A stretch of DNA of 63,265 nt, taken from an uncultured Bacteroidales bacterium. GTDB taxonomy: Bacteria; Bacteroidota; Bacteroidia; Bacteroidales; Paludibacteraceae. How positions within the stretch are numbered: position 1 is the first letter of the stretch; every line of letters starts with the position of its first letter. The translations under genes and the position numbers were made by a program. Where the stretch lies: contig CADBZO010000020.1 in NCBI GenBank assembly GCA_902799185.1, forward strand, positions 1-63,265, in the 5' to 3' direction. Positions 26,771-35,937 of the stretch are shown here, piece after piece. Under the pieces are notes generated by a model. The model was not told the DNA's origin, ran no database searches, and worked only from the letters and a program-made list of their open reading frames with translations.

Positions 26771-28174
26771 ATGCTAACGATATTTTTATTTATCTATTTT
26801 GTGTCCTTTGCGGATAAGCCGGAGAAAAGCGTTCCGGCTTTATCCCCGCGCGCCATCGAACAACGCGCCAAATGGGGCATTGCAACGGACGAGAAGGACT
26901 ATCCTGTAGCCCGGCTATATACAGACAGCCTGCAACGGATGGGCGCTACGATCCATCACACAAGCCGCTGGTTTAACGGTGCAACGGTAGAGATGGAGCC
27001 GGAGACGGCCGAAAAGGTGAAAAGGCTGAAGTTCGTTACCGCCGTGGAGATGACGCGTGACAACACGCATCCCGGTGAACTCTATGCCAAACACCGTACG
27101 CCTGCCTTTTCTGCGGTCCGGGAGGAGGAAACAGGGCTACTGACAGACGACCAACTGCGGCTATACAACCTTCTGCCGCTACACCGAGCCGGTTTTGAAG
27201 GACAGGGCATCCTAATGACAGTCTGCGACGGCGGGTTCCAGAATGCCGACCGTCTGAGCTGTTTCCGGCATGAGTTAGAACTCGGGCACTTTGATTTCAC
27301 AGATGACGCCAGTGATTTCTACGGGTCAACAGGCCTGCACGGGACTTGCTGTCTGAGTGCCATCTCCGGCATCCGGGAGGAATACCACGGCGCAGCCACC
27401 AAGGCACAGTATTACCTCATGCGATCCGAGGAATACGAAACGGAATCGCCCAAAGAGATGGATAATCTGGTAGCCGCATTGGAGAAAGCAGACTCGCTGG
27501 GTGTCAATGTATTCTCCGTCTCGCTGGGATATGCGATGTTTGACCATGACGAGTGGACACTTCCGAAGACGGCTCTGGACGGCAAGAGTACACGTGTCTC
27601 TCAAGCCGCTACTATCGCAGCACGCAAAGGCATGTTAGTATGTGTAGCAGCCGGGAACGAGGGCTCCAAAGAGTGGCAAACCATCAGCGTACCGGCAGAT
27701 GCAGATAGCGTATTGACTGTAGGAGCAGTAAGCACGGACAGCGTGATTGGAGCCTTCTCCAGTTATGGTCCTTCTGCCGACGGACGCATCAAACCAGATG
27801 TATGCGCCGTAGGCGTACAGGCAGTACTCATCAATGCCGGCGGCAATACATACCGGAGCAATGGTACCAGTTTCGCTACGCCGCTGCTGGCCGGTCTGGC
27901 GGCATCGCTCTGGTCTGCTCTTCCGAACGAAAACGCCATACAGATACGCGAACGTATCATCCGGCCGGCTGACCGTTACACCACCCCCGATACTTATCAG
28001 TACGGCTATGGTATTCCCGATGCGTGGAAAGCCTATATGATGAAACTGCCGATGGGACTAAGGGATGTACAAAGGGACAATGGACAATGTACAAAGGTAC
28101 TCCGGGACGGACAGATCCGGATTATCCGCGGAGAGACGATATACGATATAATGGGCAGGAGGGTACAGAATTAG
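26771..28174 (+). CDS. S8 family serine peptidase with C-terminal tail
   Basis: A 467-residue subtilisin-like protease. A hydrophobic N-terminus (MLTIFLFIYFVSF) is a probable signal sequence, followed by a propeptide-like region. The catalytic triad is visible as Asp in VCDGGFQNADR, His in GLHGTCCLSAISG and Ser in GTSFATPLLAGLAA. The last 30 residues form a short tail (VLRDGQIRIIRG...YDIMGRRVQN) that resembles those of the pectate lyase and the 2147-residue protein, suggesting type IX export. The linker before the tail is encoded by GTACAAA/GACAATG repeats. It converges on the SRP RNA gene. Confidence 0.9.
   Translation: MLTIFLFIYFVSFADKPEKSVPALSPRAIEQRAKWGIATDEKDYPVARLYTDSLQRMGATIHHTSRWFNGATVEMEPETAEKVKRLKFVTAVEMTRDNTHPGELYAKHRTPAFSAVREEETGLLTDDQLRLYNLLPLHRAGFEGQGILMTVCDGGFQNADRLSCFRHELELGHFDFTDDASDFYGSTGLHGTCCLSAISGIREEYHGAATKAQYYLMRSEEYETESPKEMDNLVAALEKADSLGVNVFSVSLGYAMFDHDEWTLPKTALDGKSTRVSQAATIAARKGMLVCVAAGNEGSKEWQTISVPADADSVLTVGAVSTDSVIGAFSSYGPSADGRIKPDVCAVGVQAVLINAGGNTYRSNGTSFATPLLAGLAASLWSALPNENAIQIRERIIRPADRYTTPDTYQYGYGIPDAWKAYMMKLPMGLRDVQRDNGQCTKVLRDGQIRIIRGETIYDIMGRRVQN
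28065..28100 (+). repeat. Heptad-type repeat before the protease tail
   Basis: Units of TACAAAG/GACAATG encode the linker DVQRDNGQCTK immediately before the C-terminal tail of the S8 peptidase. Confidence 0.75.
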
Positions 28175-28178
28175 GCAC

Positions 28179-28291
28179 AAAAAAAAGAGCAAGCTTACTA
28201 CATCGCACCGCTACAACCTCCTACCCTTGCTCCGGTCAAGGCCTGGGGGAGTTCAGAGGGAGCTGGTCGTATAGGACTTGCTCTATAAATC
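28179..28291 (-). ncRNA. ffs: Signal recognition particle RNA (4.5S-type)
   Basis: Read on the minus strand, this roughly 110-base RNA has terminal arms AGAGCAAG (28284-28277) and CTTGCTCT (28193-28186) followed directly by eight U residues. The apical part carries the conserved bacterial small SRP pattern: GAACTCCCCCAGG on the 5' side, a short apical loop, then GGAGCAAGGGTAGG on the 3' side, with the symmetric CAGG/AGCA internal loop that binds Ffh. A perfect promoter ends a few bases upstream. The RNA binds Ffh and targets membrane and secreted proteins to the translocon. It is the strongest RNA-gene call in the window. Confidence 0.85.
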
Positions 28292-28296
28292 GGGTG

Positions 28297-28328
28297 CAAA
28301 GGTACTACTTTTTTTTGAATTGTGCAAG
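28297..28328 (-). promoter_or_regulatory. SRP RNA promoter
   Basis: On the minus strand: CTTG (28328-28325), 20-base spacer, TACCTTTG (28304-28297). Transcription should begin near 28291, just before the first SRP stem. Confidence 0.85.
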
Positions 28329-28361
28329 TTTTTTTTACAAAATAAATTCAACTGCACATCT

Positions 28362-28412
28362 ATATATACTATGTATATATAAATATAAGTAGGATACGTG
28401 TTAGGTCCGATG
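28362..28412. repeat. Dispersed repeat, copy 2
   Basis: Shares the TATATACTATGTATATATA lead, GTAGGATACG and AGGTCCGATG with the copy at 164-215. It lies between the SRP RNA promoter and the 12-base repeats. Confidence 0.6.
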
Positions 28413-28469
28413 CTGGTCCAATGTTACTCTTGAGTTGCTCTTGGACTACTCCGAAACTCACAGACAAAA

Positions 28470-28565
28470 AGTCATGTTAGAAGTCATGTTCAGGTCATGT
28501 TAGAAGTCGTGTTAGAAGTCGTGTTGGAAGTCGTGTTAGAAGTCGTGTTCAGGTCATGTTGGAAG
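28470..28565 (+). repeat. Tandem repeat, AGTCRTGTTAGA x8
   Basis: Eight units of 12 bases (two of 11) such as AGTCATGTTAGA and AGTCGTGTTAGA. The final unit contains the ATG of the helicase gene, so the whole leader immediately before the start is repetitive. Confidence 0.9.
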
Positions 28566-29962
28566 ATTTTATCATAGGACGAATTAAGGCGGAACTGCCG
28601 TTTGAGCCGAACGAGGAGAAAGCCGGATTGTTCAAAGCACTCGGCACTTTTCTGGTGTCCCGTGAAGAACGAAAGGCATTTATCCTGCGCGGCTATGCCG
28701 GAACGGGTAAGACCAGTGTGATGAGTGCGTTAGTCCGTGCGTTGGCGGGGCTGAAACAACCTTGCGTACTACTCGCCCCTACCGGCCGGGCGGCGAAAGT
28801 GTTAAGCAAATACTCCGGCAGACAGGCATACACCATTCACAAGAAGATTTACCGGCAAGACCAACTGGGTGTAGAGGCCTTCTCGCTGAGCGACAACCTG
28901 CATAAGAACACGCTATTCATCGTCGATGAGGCGTCCATGCTCTCCGGCAACCGCGATAACGGCACTTTCGGCAGCGGCTGCCTGCTGGACGACCTGGTGC
29001 GATATGTCTATAACGGACAGGGATGCCGTCTGCTGTTGCTGGGTGATGACGCCCAGTTGCCACCGGTCGGGAGTCTGCAGAGCCCCGCGCTGGACGCGGA
29101 TTTCATGAGTGGGTATGGGTTACAGGTGACCGGTTACGGGTTACGAGAAGTGGCACGCCAGGCGCTGGACAGCGGTATCCTGAGTGAGGCGACAAGGATC
29201 AGGGAACTTATTTCTGATTCGGAATACCCGATGGCCAATTTATCCATCCATCCCAACGGAAAGGACATCGTCAAGCTGCAAGGGGAAGAAGTCATCGAAC
29301 GGCTGGAGGACAGCTGGCGGGAAGCGGGCTCCGAAGAGACACTGATCATCGCACGGAGCAACAAGATGACCAACCTCTATAATCAAGGCGTGCGTGCACG
29401 TGTGCTCTGGAAAGAAGACGAACTCTCCAACGGCGACCGGGTGATGGTAACGAAAAACAACTATTTCTGGACAGAGGCATACGATGACCTGGAGTTTTTA
29501 GCTAACGGCGATATGCTGGAAATCAATCGTTTGACCAACATCCATGAGATGTACGGTTTTCACTTTGCACAGGCGGAGTTACGGTCGGTGGACTATAACT
29601 GGGAGATAGAGGCGATGATTTGGCTGGACACCCTTACGACAGACAGCCCGGAGACCAACTACACAATGCAGAAAGAGCTCTTCGGCCGTATTGCGGAGGA
29701 CTATCCGGAGATTCGGAACAAGAAAGAGCTGGTCAAAAAGATATACGCTTCGCCCTATTACAACGCCCTGCAGATCCGATACGCGTATTGCGTGACCTGC
29801 CATAAAGCGCAGGGCGGCCAATGGAAACATGTCTATCTGGACACGTCCGGCATCGGCGAAGACGAGGAGCGTATGGCGGACCCTGCGGAAAGACAGGAAT
29901 ATCTCAGATGGCTCTATACCGCGGTGACGCGTGCAACGGAGAAAATCTATCTGTTGCGATAA
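28556..29962 (+). CDS. RecD-like ATP-dependent DNA helicase
   Basis: A 468-residue superfamily 1B helicase of the compact RecD-like type common in Bacteroidetes. Walker A is LRGYAGTGKTSVMSAL (about 41-56), Walker B/DEAD-equivalent is LFIVDEASML, motif III is LLLGDDAQLPPVG, and the C-terminal UvrD-like motif is YCVTCHKAQGGQWKHVYLD with YTAVTRATEKIYL. It lacks the long N-terminal domain of true RecD, and no RecB/RecC genes are near. The ATG at 28556 sits in the last 12-base repeat, giving MLEDFIIGRIK. Confidence 0.9.
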   Translation: MLEDFIIGRIKAELPFEPNEEKAGLFKALGTFLVSREERKAFILRGYAGTGKTSVMSALVRALAGLKQPCVLLAPTGRAAKVLSKYSGRQAYTIHKKIYRQDQLGVEAFSLSDNLHKNTLFIVDEASMLSGNRDNGTFGSGCLLDDLVRYVYNGQGCRLLLLGDDAQLPPVGSLQSPALDADFMSGYGLQVTGYGLREVARQALDSGILSEATRIRELISDSEYPMANLSIHPNGKDIVKLQGEEVIERLEDSWREAGSEETLIIARSNKMTNLYNQGVRARVLWKEDELSNGDRVMVTKNNYFWTEAYDDLEFLANGDMLEINRLTNIHEMYGFHFAQAELRSVDYNWEIEAMIWLDTLTTDSPETNYTMQKELFGRIAEDYPEIRNKKELVKKIYASPYYNALQIRYAYCVTCHKAQGGQWKHVYLDTSGIGEDEERMADPAERQEYLRWLYTAVTRATEKIYLLR

Positions 29963-29998
29963 GCAAAGACATTTATTTCTTAAAATTATGTCCATATA

Positions 29999-30030
29999 TT
30001 TGCATATATGGAGATTTTTTTGTAACTTTG
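29999..30030 (+). promoter_or_regulatory. Promoter of the lipoprotein-OmpA operon
   Basis: TTTG (29999-30002), 20-base spacer and TAACTTTG (30023-30030) match the consensus exactly. The leader to the ATG at 30074 is about 38 bases and A/T-rich. Confidence 0.88.
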
Positions 30031-30073
30031 CACCCAAATTGGCAATTCATAACAAACAATAATTAATTTAACG

Positions 30074-31852
30074 ATGAAAAAACTCTTATTTTTCCTGGTC
30101 GCAGGGTGCGCCCTAATGGGATGCAGATCAGACATTGATCTGAAGAACATTGACGCCAAGGCCCAGGTTGACGGTGGTTTGGCGTTGCCGGTAGGTAGCA
30201 TTCGCGCCACCATCGGCGATTTCTTAGGCGCCGAGCAAGTCAAAGAAATCAAGGTGGACGAGTATGGTATTTTTCACTTTGTGGATACCATTGACATTCC
30301 GACCAAAGATTACCGCAAGATTGATGTAGCCAGCTACATCATCAAGGACGAAAGCACGTTGCATTTCAGCATCGCAGACAAAATCGGTACGGGTACTATC
30401 CATGGAGATGGAACCACAGTCACCAACCTGCTCTTTGATCTGGAGCTCGGTATGAAAGGTATTAACGAGGATGCCACCGAAGAGCGTATCGACAGTATCT
30501 GGGTTTCCGAAGCCGATTTCACATCTATCATCAATGTAGAGGATTTCCAGCTGAACTGGAGCGAGATCCAGGGCGTGCAACTGATCTTGAGCGACCAGTT
30601 CCGCCGTCCGGAAGGAAAGACGATTGACATCCCTGTCTCCGGCAAAGATTTTGATCAAGAGATACCGATCAAGGTACGTGATTTCACGCTCTGTCTGATG
30701 AAAGACAAAACGAATCCATCGGCCGGTACAGTGAGCAAAGTTAAGTTCCAGATTTTGTTCAAAGTACGTCCGAATAACGGCCACGATATTCCTGTCTCGG
30801 ACGATAGTAAGTTTGCTTATAACCTGCAGGTTAAGGTGATTAACTATGATGCTATCTGGGGTTTGTTCGAGGCCGGAAACGAGATGCGCGATGAGCAAAA
30901 ACTCAACATGGACAGCCTGTGGGAAGGATGGAAAGACCTGAAGAAACTCAAAGTCCGTTTTGCAGAGCCGAGCATCGAGGTGTTTGTATCGCATAAGATC
31001 GCAGCTCCGCTCCGTATGTACATAGATTCGTTGACCGCTGTGGATTCGCTGGGAAACACCACCTACGCGTTATGGGATGGTGAGCGCCAGACGGATTTTG
31101 ACTTGCGTCCTACCCTGTCGCCGTATAGCCCTGATTTGAACGACAGCGTGACCAATACGCGTCTCTTCAACTACGAGCCGAGCAAAGGACATATAGACCG
31201 GATGTTTGACGTGCGGCCTGATTATTTCAGCTATGGTTTCCACCTTCAGTTGGACAAGAACTCGCGTAGCGACTATCCTTGGAACCAACACCGTATCACT
31301 GCGGATCATAAGGTACGCGGATATGCCGTGGCAGACCTGCCGTTTAAGTTCAACAAGGGCTCGGAGTTGGAATACATCACTACCTTCACGGACGTAGATC
31401 TCAGTAAGATTACCCTCGACTCTCTCTTGGCAAGCGCAGATATATTGGATACCGTCAATGCCACCGATCTGAAGTTGATCATGAGGTTTGAGAACAAGAT
31501 TCCGTTCAATATTGACGCACGCTTCGTTTTCCTGGACAAAGACAGCATCAATATGAATATGATCTTGTTGCAGGACAGCACCAGCAATCATATCCGCATC
31601 CCTGCTCCGAAGATGACTGCTCCGCAGGATGAAAAGAGCTATGGAGAGGTGCTTGAGGCTACAGACGCCACGCTCATCATCCGTATTGACAAGAGTAAGT
31701 TTGACCGTTTCGCGGAAGTGAAGCATATCCGCATGGATGCCGCTATTCTCGACAATCCGCAACGGTGTATTATCAAAGACAGCTCCAGTCTCTTAGTGCA
31801 AATAGGTATCACTGCGCAGATTGATGCAGTACTGGATTTTAACAAGAAATAA
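30074..31852 (+). CDS. Large lipoprotein of unknown function
   Basis: A 592-residue lipoprotein: MKKLLFFLVAGCALMGC ends in a lipobox with Cys 17. I do not recognise a named domain. The mature part is predicted to be beta-rich, with many DSLxxx and TDVDLSKITLDSL-type segments, and lacks obvious transmembrane or catalytic motifs. It is the first gene behind the promoter at 29999-30030 and is followed 15 bases later by the DUF5723/OmpA gene, so it is probably an outer-membrane partner of that protein. Confidence 0.85.
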   Translation: MKKLLFFLVAGCALMGCRSDIDLKNIDAKAQVDGGLALPVGSIRATIGDFLGAEQVKEIKVDEYGIFHFVDTIDIPTKDYRKIDVASYIIKDESTLHFSIADKIGTGTIHGDGTTVTNLLFDLELGMKGINEDATEERIDSIWVSEADFTSIINVEDFQLNWSEIQGVQLILSDQFRRPEGKTIDIPVSGKDFDQEIPIKVRDFTLCLMKDKTNPSAGTVSKVKFQILFKVRPNNGHDIPVSDDSKFAYNLQVKVINYDAIWGLFEAGNEMRDEQKLNMDSLWEGWKDLKKLKVRFAEPSIEVFVSHKIAAPLRMYIDSLTAVDSLGNTTYALWDGERQTDFDLRPTLSPYSPDLNDSVTNTRLFNYEPSKGHIDRMFDVRPDYFSYGFHLQLDKNSRSDYPWNQHRITADHKVRGYAVADLPFKFNKGSELEYITTFTDVDLSKITLDSLLASADILDTVNATDLKLIMRFENKIPFNIDARFVFLDKDSINMNMILLQDSTSNHIRIPAPKMTAPQDEKSYGEVLEATDATLIIRIDKSKFDRFAEVKHIRMDAAILDNPQRCIIKDSSSLLVQIGITAQIDAVLDFNKK

Positions 31853-31867
31853 TAGGAGGGCGAAACA

Positions 31868-34450
31868 ATGAAACAGATGAAATCTATTTTGGCAGCCCTC
31901 GCGGCTGTGTGCACGATTGCAGCTTCTGCGCAGCAGGTGAACACCCTCTATTTCTTGGAGAACGCGCCTATGCGTCATACTATCAACCCGGCTTTCCAAC
32001 CGGTAAGCCAGGGATATATCAACTTCTCCCCGTTAGGATGGACATCGATGAGTCTCGGCAATAACTCACTGACAATGAGCGATATCTTCATGGTGGATCC
32101 CGCTACGGGCAAGACCATCACCCCGATCCATCCGAACGGTGACAAGGAAGCATTCCTGAAACGTTTCCGCAGCACCACGCTCACGAACGGAGAGATGACC
32201 TTCAGCTGGATCAACATGGGATTCCGTATCAAGAAGAACGGTTATCTGACTATCGGCATCAACGAGCGTCTTCAGAGCAGTTCCTATCTGCCCAAAGCCA
32301 TTCCTGAATTCTGGCTGAACGGTATGATGAAAGATCTCAACGGCGGCTTGAACACCTTCAACCTGAACGGTTTAGGTTCCGATGTAACCGCCTATACCGA
32401 AGTCGGCGTAGGGTACAGCCACAAGCTCAACGACCAATGGACCATCGGTGGTAAGCTGAAGTTCCTGTTGGGATCGTTTCACGCCGGAACAAACACCAAG
32501 AATCTGGCTATTGACGCTTCGGCTTCCCAATGGCATATCCACGGAGACATGGGTATCGATGTCACCGGTCCGATTGAGGATGACTACCTGACACGGTATA
32601 TCAACAACCGCTCCGTCCGCCAGATTATTGACGGCGAAGGCGCAGAGCCGTTCAAGATAGACAGCCTTATCAACTACAATAATATCGGCAGTCTGTTAAC
32701 TCCCTCCGGTTATGGAGCAGCACTTGATTTCGGTTTCACATACAAACCTATCGAGCAGTTGCAGATCAGCGCCGCCATCGTTGATCTGGGCTTCATCTAT
32801 TGGACGGGAAGCAGCAAATACAAGTGCTCTGTAGATACCGTCTTCGACGGTGCCGGCCTGGTGGATTATAACGATCCGGCATACCGCGATGCGGACAACA
32901 ACTTCTCCACCTCCATCCTGATGGATACCGTCACCACCCGTTTGGGCAATCTGCTCAACGGCACCAAGATGTCCGCCGATGGCAAATCTGGCATGGCGAA
33001 AATGCTTACCGCACGCCTGAACGTAGGTCTGGATGCGAATTTCTGGGACAACCGCGTAGGCGTAGGTATCGTGTCCGCTACACGCCTGCATAACGCGCGG
33101 ATCTATGAGGAGGTGACTATCGGTGCCGCCTTCCGCCCCGTGAACTGGTTCAATATCGCCGTGAGCTATTCGCTGATAGACAACGGCAAATACAGCAATA
33201 TCGGTGCCGGTCTGGGCTTTATGCCGTATGACGGTATCAACCTCACCCTCGCGTTGGATTATATCCCTACGAGTTATGCCAAGGTGCCTAACTCGAACCT
33301 GTATCTCCTCCCGGACAAGGCCAAGATGCTGAATCTGGCGATGGGCTTCTCCATCTGCTGGGGCTCCAACCGCCGCGACAAAGACAAAGACGGTGTATGG
33401 GATAAGATTGATATGTGTCCCGGTACACCGCGCGGTGTGGCGGTGGACGAGAGAGGTTGTCCGCTGGACGAGGACAAAGACGGAGTACCCGACTATCTGG
33501 ACCGCTGCCCCGGTACACCGGCAGCAGCTATCGGATTTGTGGATTCGCTGGGTTGCGAACTGGACACCGACGGCGACGGTGTAGAGGACTACAAAGACCA
33601 GTGTCCGAATACGCCGGAGGCTGCCTGGGGTAAGGTGGACAGCGTAGGTTGTCCGTTGGATACCGACGGCGACGGAGTGCCCGATTATATCGACCAATGC
33701 CCGGATACGCCGGAGGCCGCTTGGGGTAAGGTGGACAGCGTAGGTTGTCCGTTGGATACCGACGGCGACGGAGTGCCCGATTATATCGACCAATGCCCGG
33801 ATACACCGGAGGCCGCATGGGGTATGGTGGACAGCGTAGGTTGTCCGATTGACAGCGATACGGATGGTATAGCCGATTACCTCGACGAATGCAACGACAC
33901 ACCGGTTGAGGCATACGGCTTCCTGGACGAGCACGGATGTCCGAAGGACAGCGACGGCGACGGTGTACCTGATTACAAAGACGAGTGTCCGCACGTAGCC
34001 GGTATCGCAGCCAACAAGGGCTGTCCGGAACTCAAACGCGAGGTACGCCAACTCCTCCAGAAGGCTATGCAGGGTATCGAGTTCGAGACCGGCAAGGCTA
34101 CTATCAAGTCCAAGTCCTACCCGCTCTTGGACAAGATCGCCGCTACCTTCATTGAGAACGAAAACTACGTGATTGAGGTACAGGGCCACACCGACAATAC
34201 CGGTAAGGCCGAGGTTAACCAACGTCTCTCCGACAAACGCGCTAACGCCGTGATGGAGTACCTCAAGAAGAAAGGTGTACCGGCAGAGCGGATGTCGGCG
34301 CACGGCTATGGTCCGGACATGCCTATTGCAGACAACAAGACCAAGGCCGGACGTCAGAAGAACCGCCGCGTAGAGTTCAAGATCACCTTCGAGGAGGTAC
34401 ATATCGAGACCATCCTCGACCACGCTGACCAACCGGCTCCCGCTGAATAA
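31868..34450 (+). CDS. DUF5723/OmpA family protein with TSP3 repeats
   Basis: An 860-residue outer-membrane protein. After a signal peptide (ending ASAQQ) comes a DUF5723-type beta-barrel region (about 25-490). Calcium-binding thrombospondin type 3-like repeats follow (about 500-720), built on DxDxDGxxD units such as DTDGDGVPDYIDQCP. The C-terminal OmpA peptidoglycan-binding domain (about 735-850) includes YVIEVQGHTDNTGKAEVNQ and RQKNRRVEF. It probably links the outer membrane to the wall. Three copies of a 96-base unit at 33629 onward are nearly identical at the DNA level, implying recent tandem expansion of the stalk. Confidence 0.9.
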   Translation: MKQMKSILAALAAVCTIAASAQQVNTLYFLENAPMRHTINPAFQPVSQGYINFSPLGWTSMSLGNNSLTMSDIFMVDPATGKTITPIHPNGDKEAFLKRFRSTTLTNGEMTFSWINMGFRIKKNGYLTIGINERLQSSSYLPKAIPEFWLNGMMKDLNGGLNTFNLNGLGSDVTAYTEVGVGYSHKLNDQWTIGGKLKFLLGSFHAGTNTKNLAIDASASQWHIHGDMGIDVTGPIEDDYLTRYINNRSVRQIIDGEGAEPFKIDSLINYNNIGSLLTPSGYGAALDFGFTYKPIEQLQISAAIVDLGFIYWTGSSKYKCSVDTVFDGAGLVDYNDPAYRDADNNFSTSILMDTVTTRLGNLLNGTKMSADGKSGMAKMLTARLNVGLDANFWDNRVGVGIVSATRLHNARIYEEVTIGAAFRPVNWFNIAVSYSLIDNGKYSNIGAGLGFMPYDGINLTLALDYIPTSYAKVPNSNLYLLPDKAKMLNLAMGFSICWGSNRRDKDKDGVWDKIDMCPGTPRGVAVDERGCPLDEDKDGVPDYLDRCPGTPAAAIGFVDSLGCELDTDGDGVEDYKDQCPNTPEAAWGKVDSVGCPLDTDGDGVPDYIDQCPDTPEAAWGKVDSVGCPLDTDGDGVPDYIDQCPDTPEAAWGMVDSVGCPIDSDTDGIADYLDECNDTPVEAYGFLDEHGCPKDSDGDGVPDYKDECPHVAGIAANKGCPELKREVRQLLQKAMQGIEFETGKATIKSKSYPLLDKIAATFIENENYVIEVQGHTDNTGKAEVNQRLSDKRANAVMEYLKKKGVPAERMSAHGYGPDMPIADNKTKAGRQKNRRVEFKITFEEVHIETILDHADQPAPAE
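33629..33850 (+). repeat. 96-base coding tandem repeats (TSP3 stalk)
   Basis: Copies begin at 33629, 33725 and 33821 with GGTAAGGTGGACAGCG (the third has GGTATGG). Each encodes 32 residues of a calcium-binding stalk. Near-identity over the first two copies suggests copy-number variation. Confidence 0.85.
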
Positions 34451-34458
34451 GCATTCTG

Positions 34459-34484
34459 GGTGGCGGCTCTGACCGGCCGCCACC
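34459..34484 (+). terminator. Hairpin after the OmpA gene
   Basis: GGTGGCGG (34459-34466) pairs with CCGCCACC (34477-34484) across a ten-base loop, nine bases after the stop. No U-tract follows, so it may be a transcript-stabilising stem or a weak terminator before yebC. Confidence 0.5.
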
Positions 34485-34524
34485 TAACTAACACATTTAT
34501 AAACAATCATTAATACAACACATT

Positions 34525-35244
34525 ATGGGACGCGCATTTGAATACAGAAAAGCGACTAAACTGAAAAGATGGGGACACATGTCCCGCACATTTACCAAAC
34601 TGGGAAAAGAAATCACGATTGCAGCCCGCGAAGGCGGACCCGATCCGGATTCCAACCCGCGTCTGCGTGCATTGATCCAACAGTGCAAACGCGAGAACAT
34701 GCCGAAGGACAATATCGACCGCGCTATCAAAAAAGCTACCGACAAGTCCTCCGAGGGCTACAAGGAGATCAACTACGAGGGATACGGTCCGCATGGCATC
34801 GCTATCTTCGTGGAGACTGCCACGGACAACCATATGCGTACGGTAGCCAACATCCGCTCCTACTTCACCAAGTTCGGCGGCACACTCGGTACGCAGGGCT
34901 CTCTGCAGTTCCTCTTTGACCGCAAGGCTTGCTTCACCGTGACGATGAAAGACGGCATCGACCTGGACGAATTGGAGCTGGAACTCATTGATTTCGGCGT
35001 AGAGGAACTCGGCGTGGACGAGGAGGAGAACACCATCGTCATCTACTCGGATTTCAACGAGGCTATCAACATGCAGAAATACCTGGAGGAGCAAGGCTTT
35101 GAGATCCAGTCCATTGAGTTTGTACGTATCCCGAACGACACCAAGGAGCTCACCGACGAGCAACGCGAGTCCGTTCAGAAACTCATCGACAAAATCGAGG
35201 AGGACGAGGACGTACAGAATGTCTTCACCAATATGGCAGAATAG
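34525..35244 (+). CDS. YebC/PmpR family regulatory protein
   Basis: A 239-residue YebC family protein. Members of this family act as DNA-binding regulators or, as recently shown for some, as ribosome-associated elongation factors that help with proline stretches. The start MGRAFEYRKATKLKRWGHMSR is a Bacteroidetes form of the usual AGHSKW region; ITIAAREGGPDPDSNPRLR and MPKDNIDRAIKKA are family hallmarks. It follows the OmpA hairpin and is linked to rsmG by a heptad repeat. Confidence 0.93.
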   Translation: MGRAFEYRKATKLKRWGHMSRTFTKLGKEITIAAREGGPDPDSNPRLRALIQQCKRENMPKDNIDRAIKKATDKSSEGYKEINYEGYGPHGIAIFVETATDNHMRTVANIRSYFTKFGGTLGTQGSLQFLFDRKACFTVTMKDGIDLDELELELIDFGVEELGVDEEENTIVIYSDFNEAINMQKYLEEQGFEIQSIEFVRIPNDTKELTDEQRESVQKLIDKIEEDEDVQNVFTNMAE

Positions 35245-35270
35245 TCGAAAGTCAAAAGTCGAAAGTCGAA
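35243..35270 (+). repeat. Heptad tandem repeat, AGTCGAA x4
   Basis: Four 7-base units overlap the yebC stop (TAG 35242-35244) and end six bases before the rsmG ATG. The same word is inserted inside rlmD. Confidence 0.9.
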
Positions 35271-35276
35271 AGACCT

Positions 35277-35888
35277 ATGATGATCGAAGATTATTTTTCA
35301 TTAACAGAACGTCAGGCTGGGCAGTTTGCTCAGCTTGACGCGCTTTATCGCGACTGGAACAGCAAGATCAATGTCATCTCCCGCAAGGACATCGACAACC
35401 TCTACGAGCACCATGTGCTCCACTCGCTGGCGATAGCCAAAGTGCTGCCTTTCCAACCGGGCACTACCATCATGGATGTAGGTACCGGCGGCGGTTTTCC
35501 GGGTATCCCCTTGGCGATCCTCTTCCCCGAGTGCAAGTTTCTGCTCATTGATTCCATCGGCAAGAAAATCAAGGTGGCATCGGAGGTGGCAAACGCCTTG
35601 GGGCTGACAAACGTGACCTGCAAACAGGAGCGTGCCGAGGAGGAGAAACAGAAATTCGACTTCGTGGTCTCCCGCGCGGTGATGCCCCTACCCGACCTTG
35701 TCAAGCTGGTGCGCAAGAATATCTCCAACCATCATATCAACGCTGTGCCCAACGGCCTGGTGGTGCTCAAAGGCGGAGATTTACAAGAAGAACTCCGCCC
35801 TTTCAAGGAGGCGGAGGTCACAGATTGCAGTACATTCTTCAAAGGAGAATGGTTTGCGACGAAGCAGGTAGTTTACCTACCCTTATGA
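35277..35888 (+). CDS. rsmG: 16S rRNA (guanine-527-N7)-methyltransferase
   Basis: A 203-residue RsmG (GidB) that methylates G527 of 16S rRNA with SAM. The SAM motif is MDVGTGGGFPGIPLAI, preceded by the family block WNSKINVISRKDIDNLYEHHVLHSL. Two adjacent ATGs (35277 and 35280) are possible starts. A strong terminator follows three bases after the stop. Confidence 0.96.
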   Translation: MMIEDYFSLTERQAGQFAQLDALYRDWNSKINVISRKDIDNLYEHHVLHSLAIAKVLPFQPGTTIMDVGTGGGFPGIPLAILFPECKFLLIDSIGKKIKVASEVANALGLTNVTCKQERAEEEKQKFDFVVSRAVMPLPDLVKLVRKNISNHHINAVPNGLVVLKGGDLQEELRPFKEAEVTDCSTFFKGEWFATKQVVYLPL

Positions 35889-35891
35889 TCC

Positions 35892-35923
35892 CAAGCCCCG
35901 CCCTCGCGGGGCTTGCTGTTTTT
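35892..35923 (+). terminator. rsmG terminator
   Basis: A perfect 10-bp stem (CAAGCCCCGC with GCGGGGCTTG, loop CCTC) is followed by CTGTTTTT, an intrinsic terminator for the yebC-rsmG unit. Confidence 0.88.
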
Positions 35924-35937
35924 CAAAGGAAAGTTTT

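Noticed and set aside
28470-28565. CRISPR array
   Set aside because: Units are contiguous 11-12-base repeats without unique spacers, and no cas genes are present. The same applies to the heptad and 33-base repeats.
32696-34483. 595-codon minus-strand open frame
   Set aside because: It is antisense to the OmpA/TSP3 gene and repeats because the TSP3 DNA repeats. The sense protein has clear domains.
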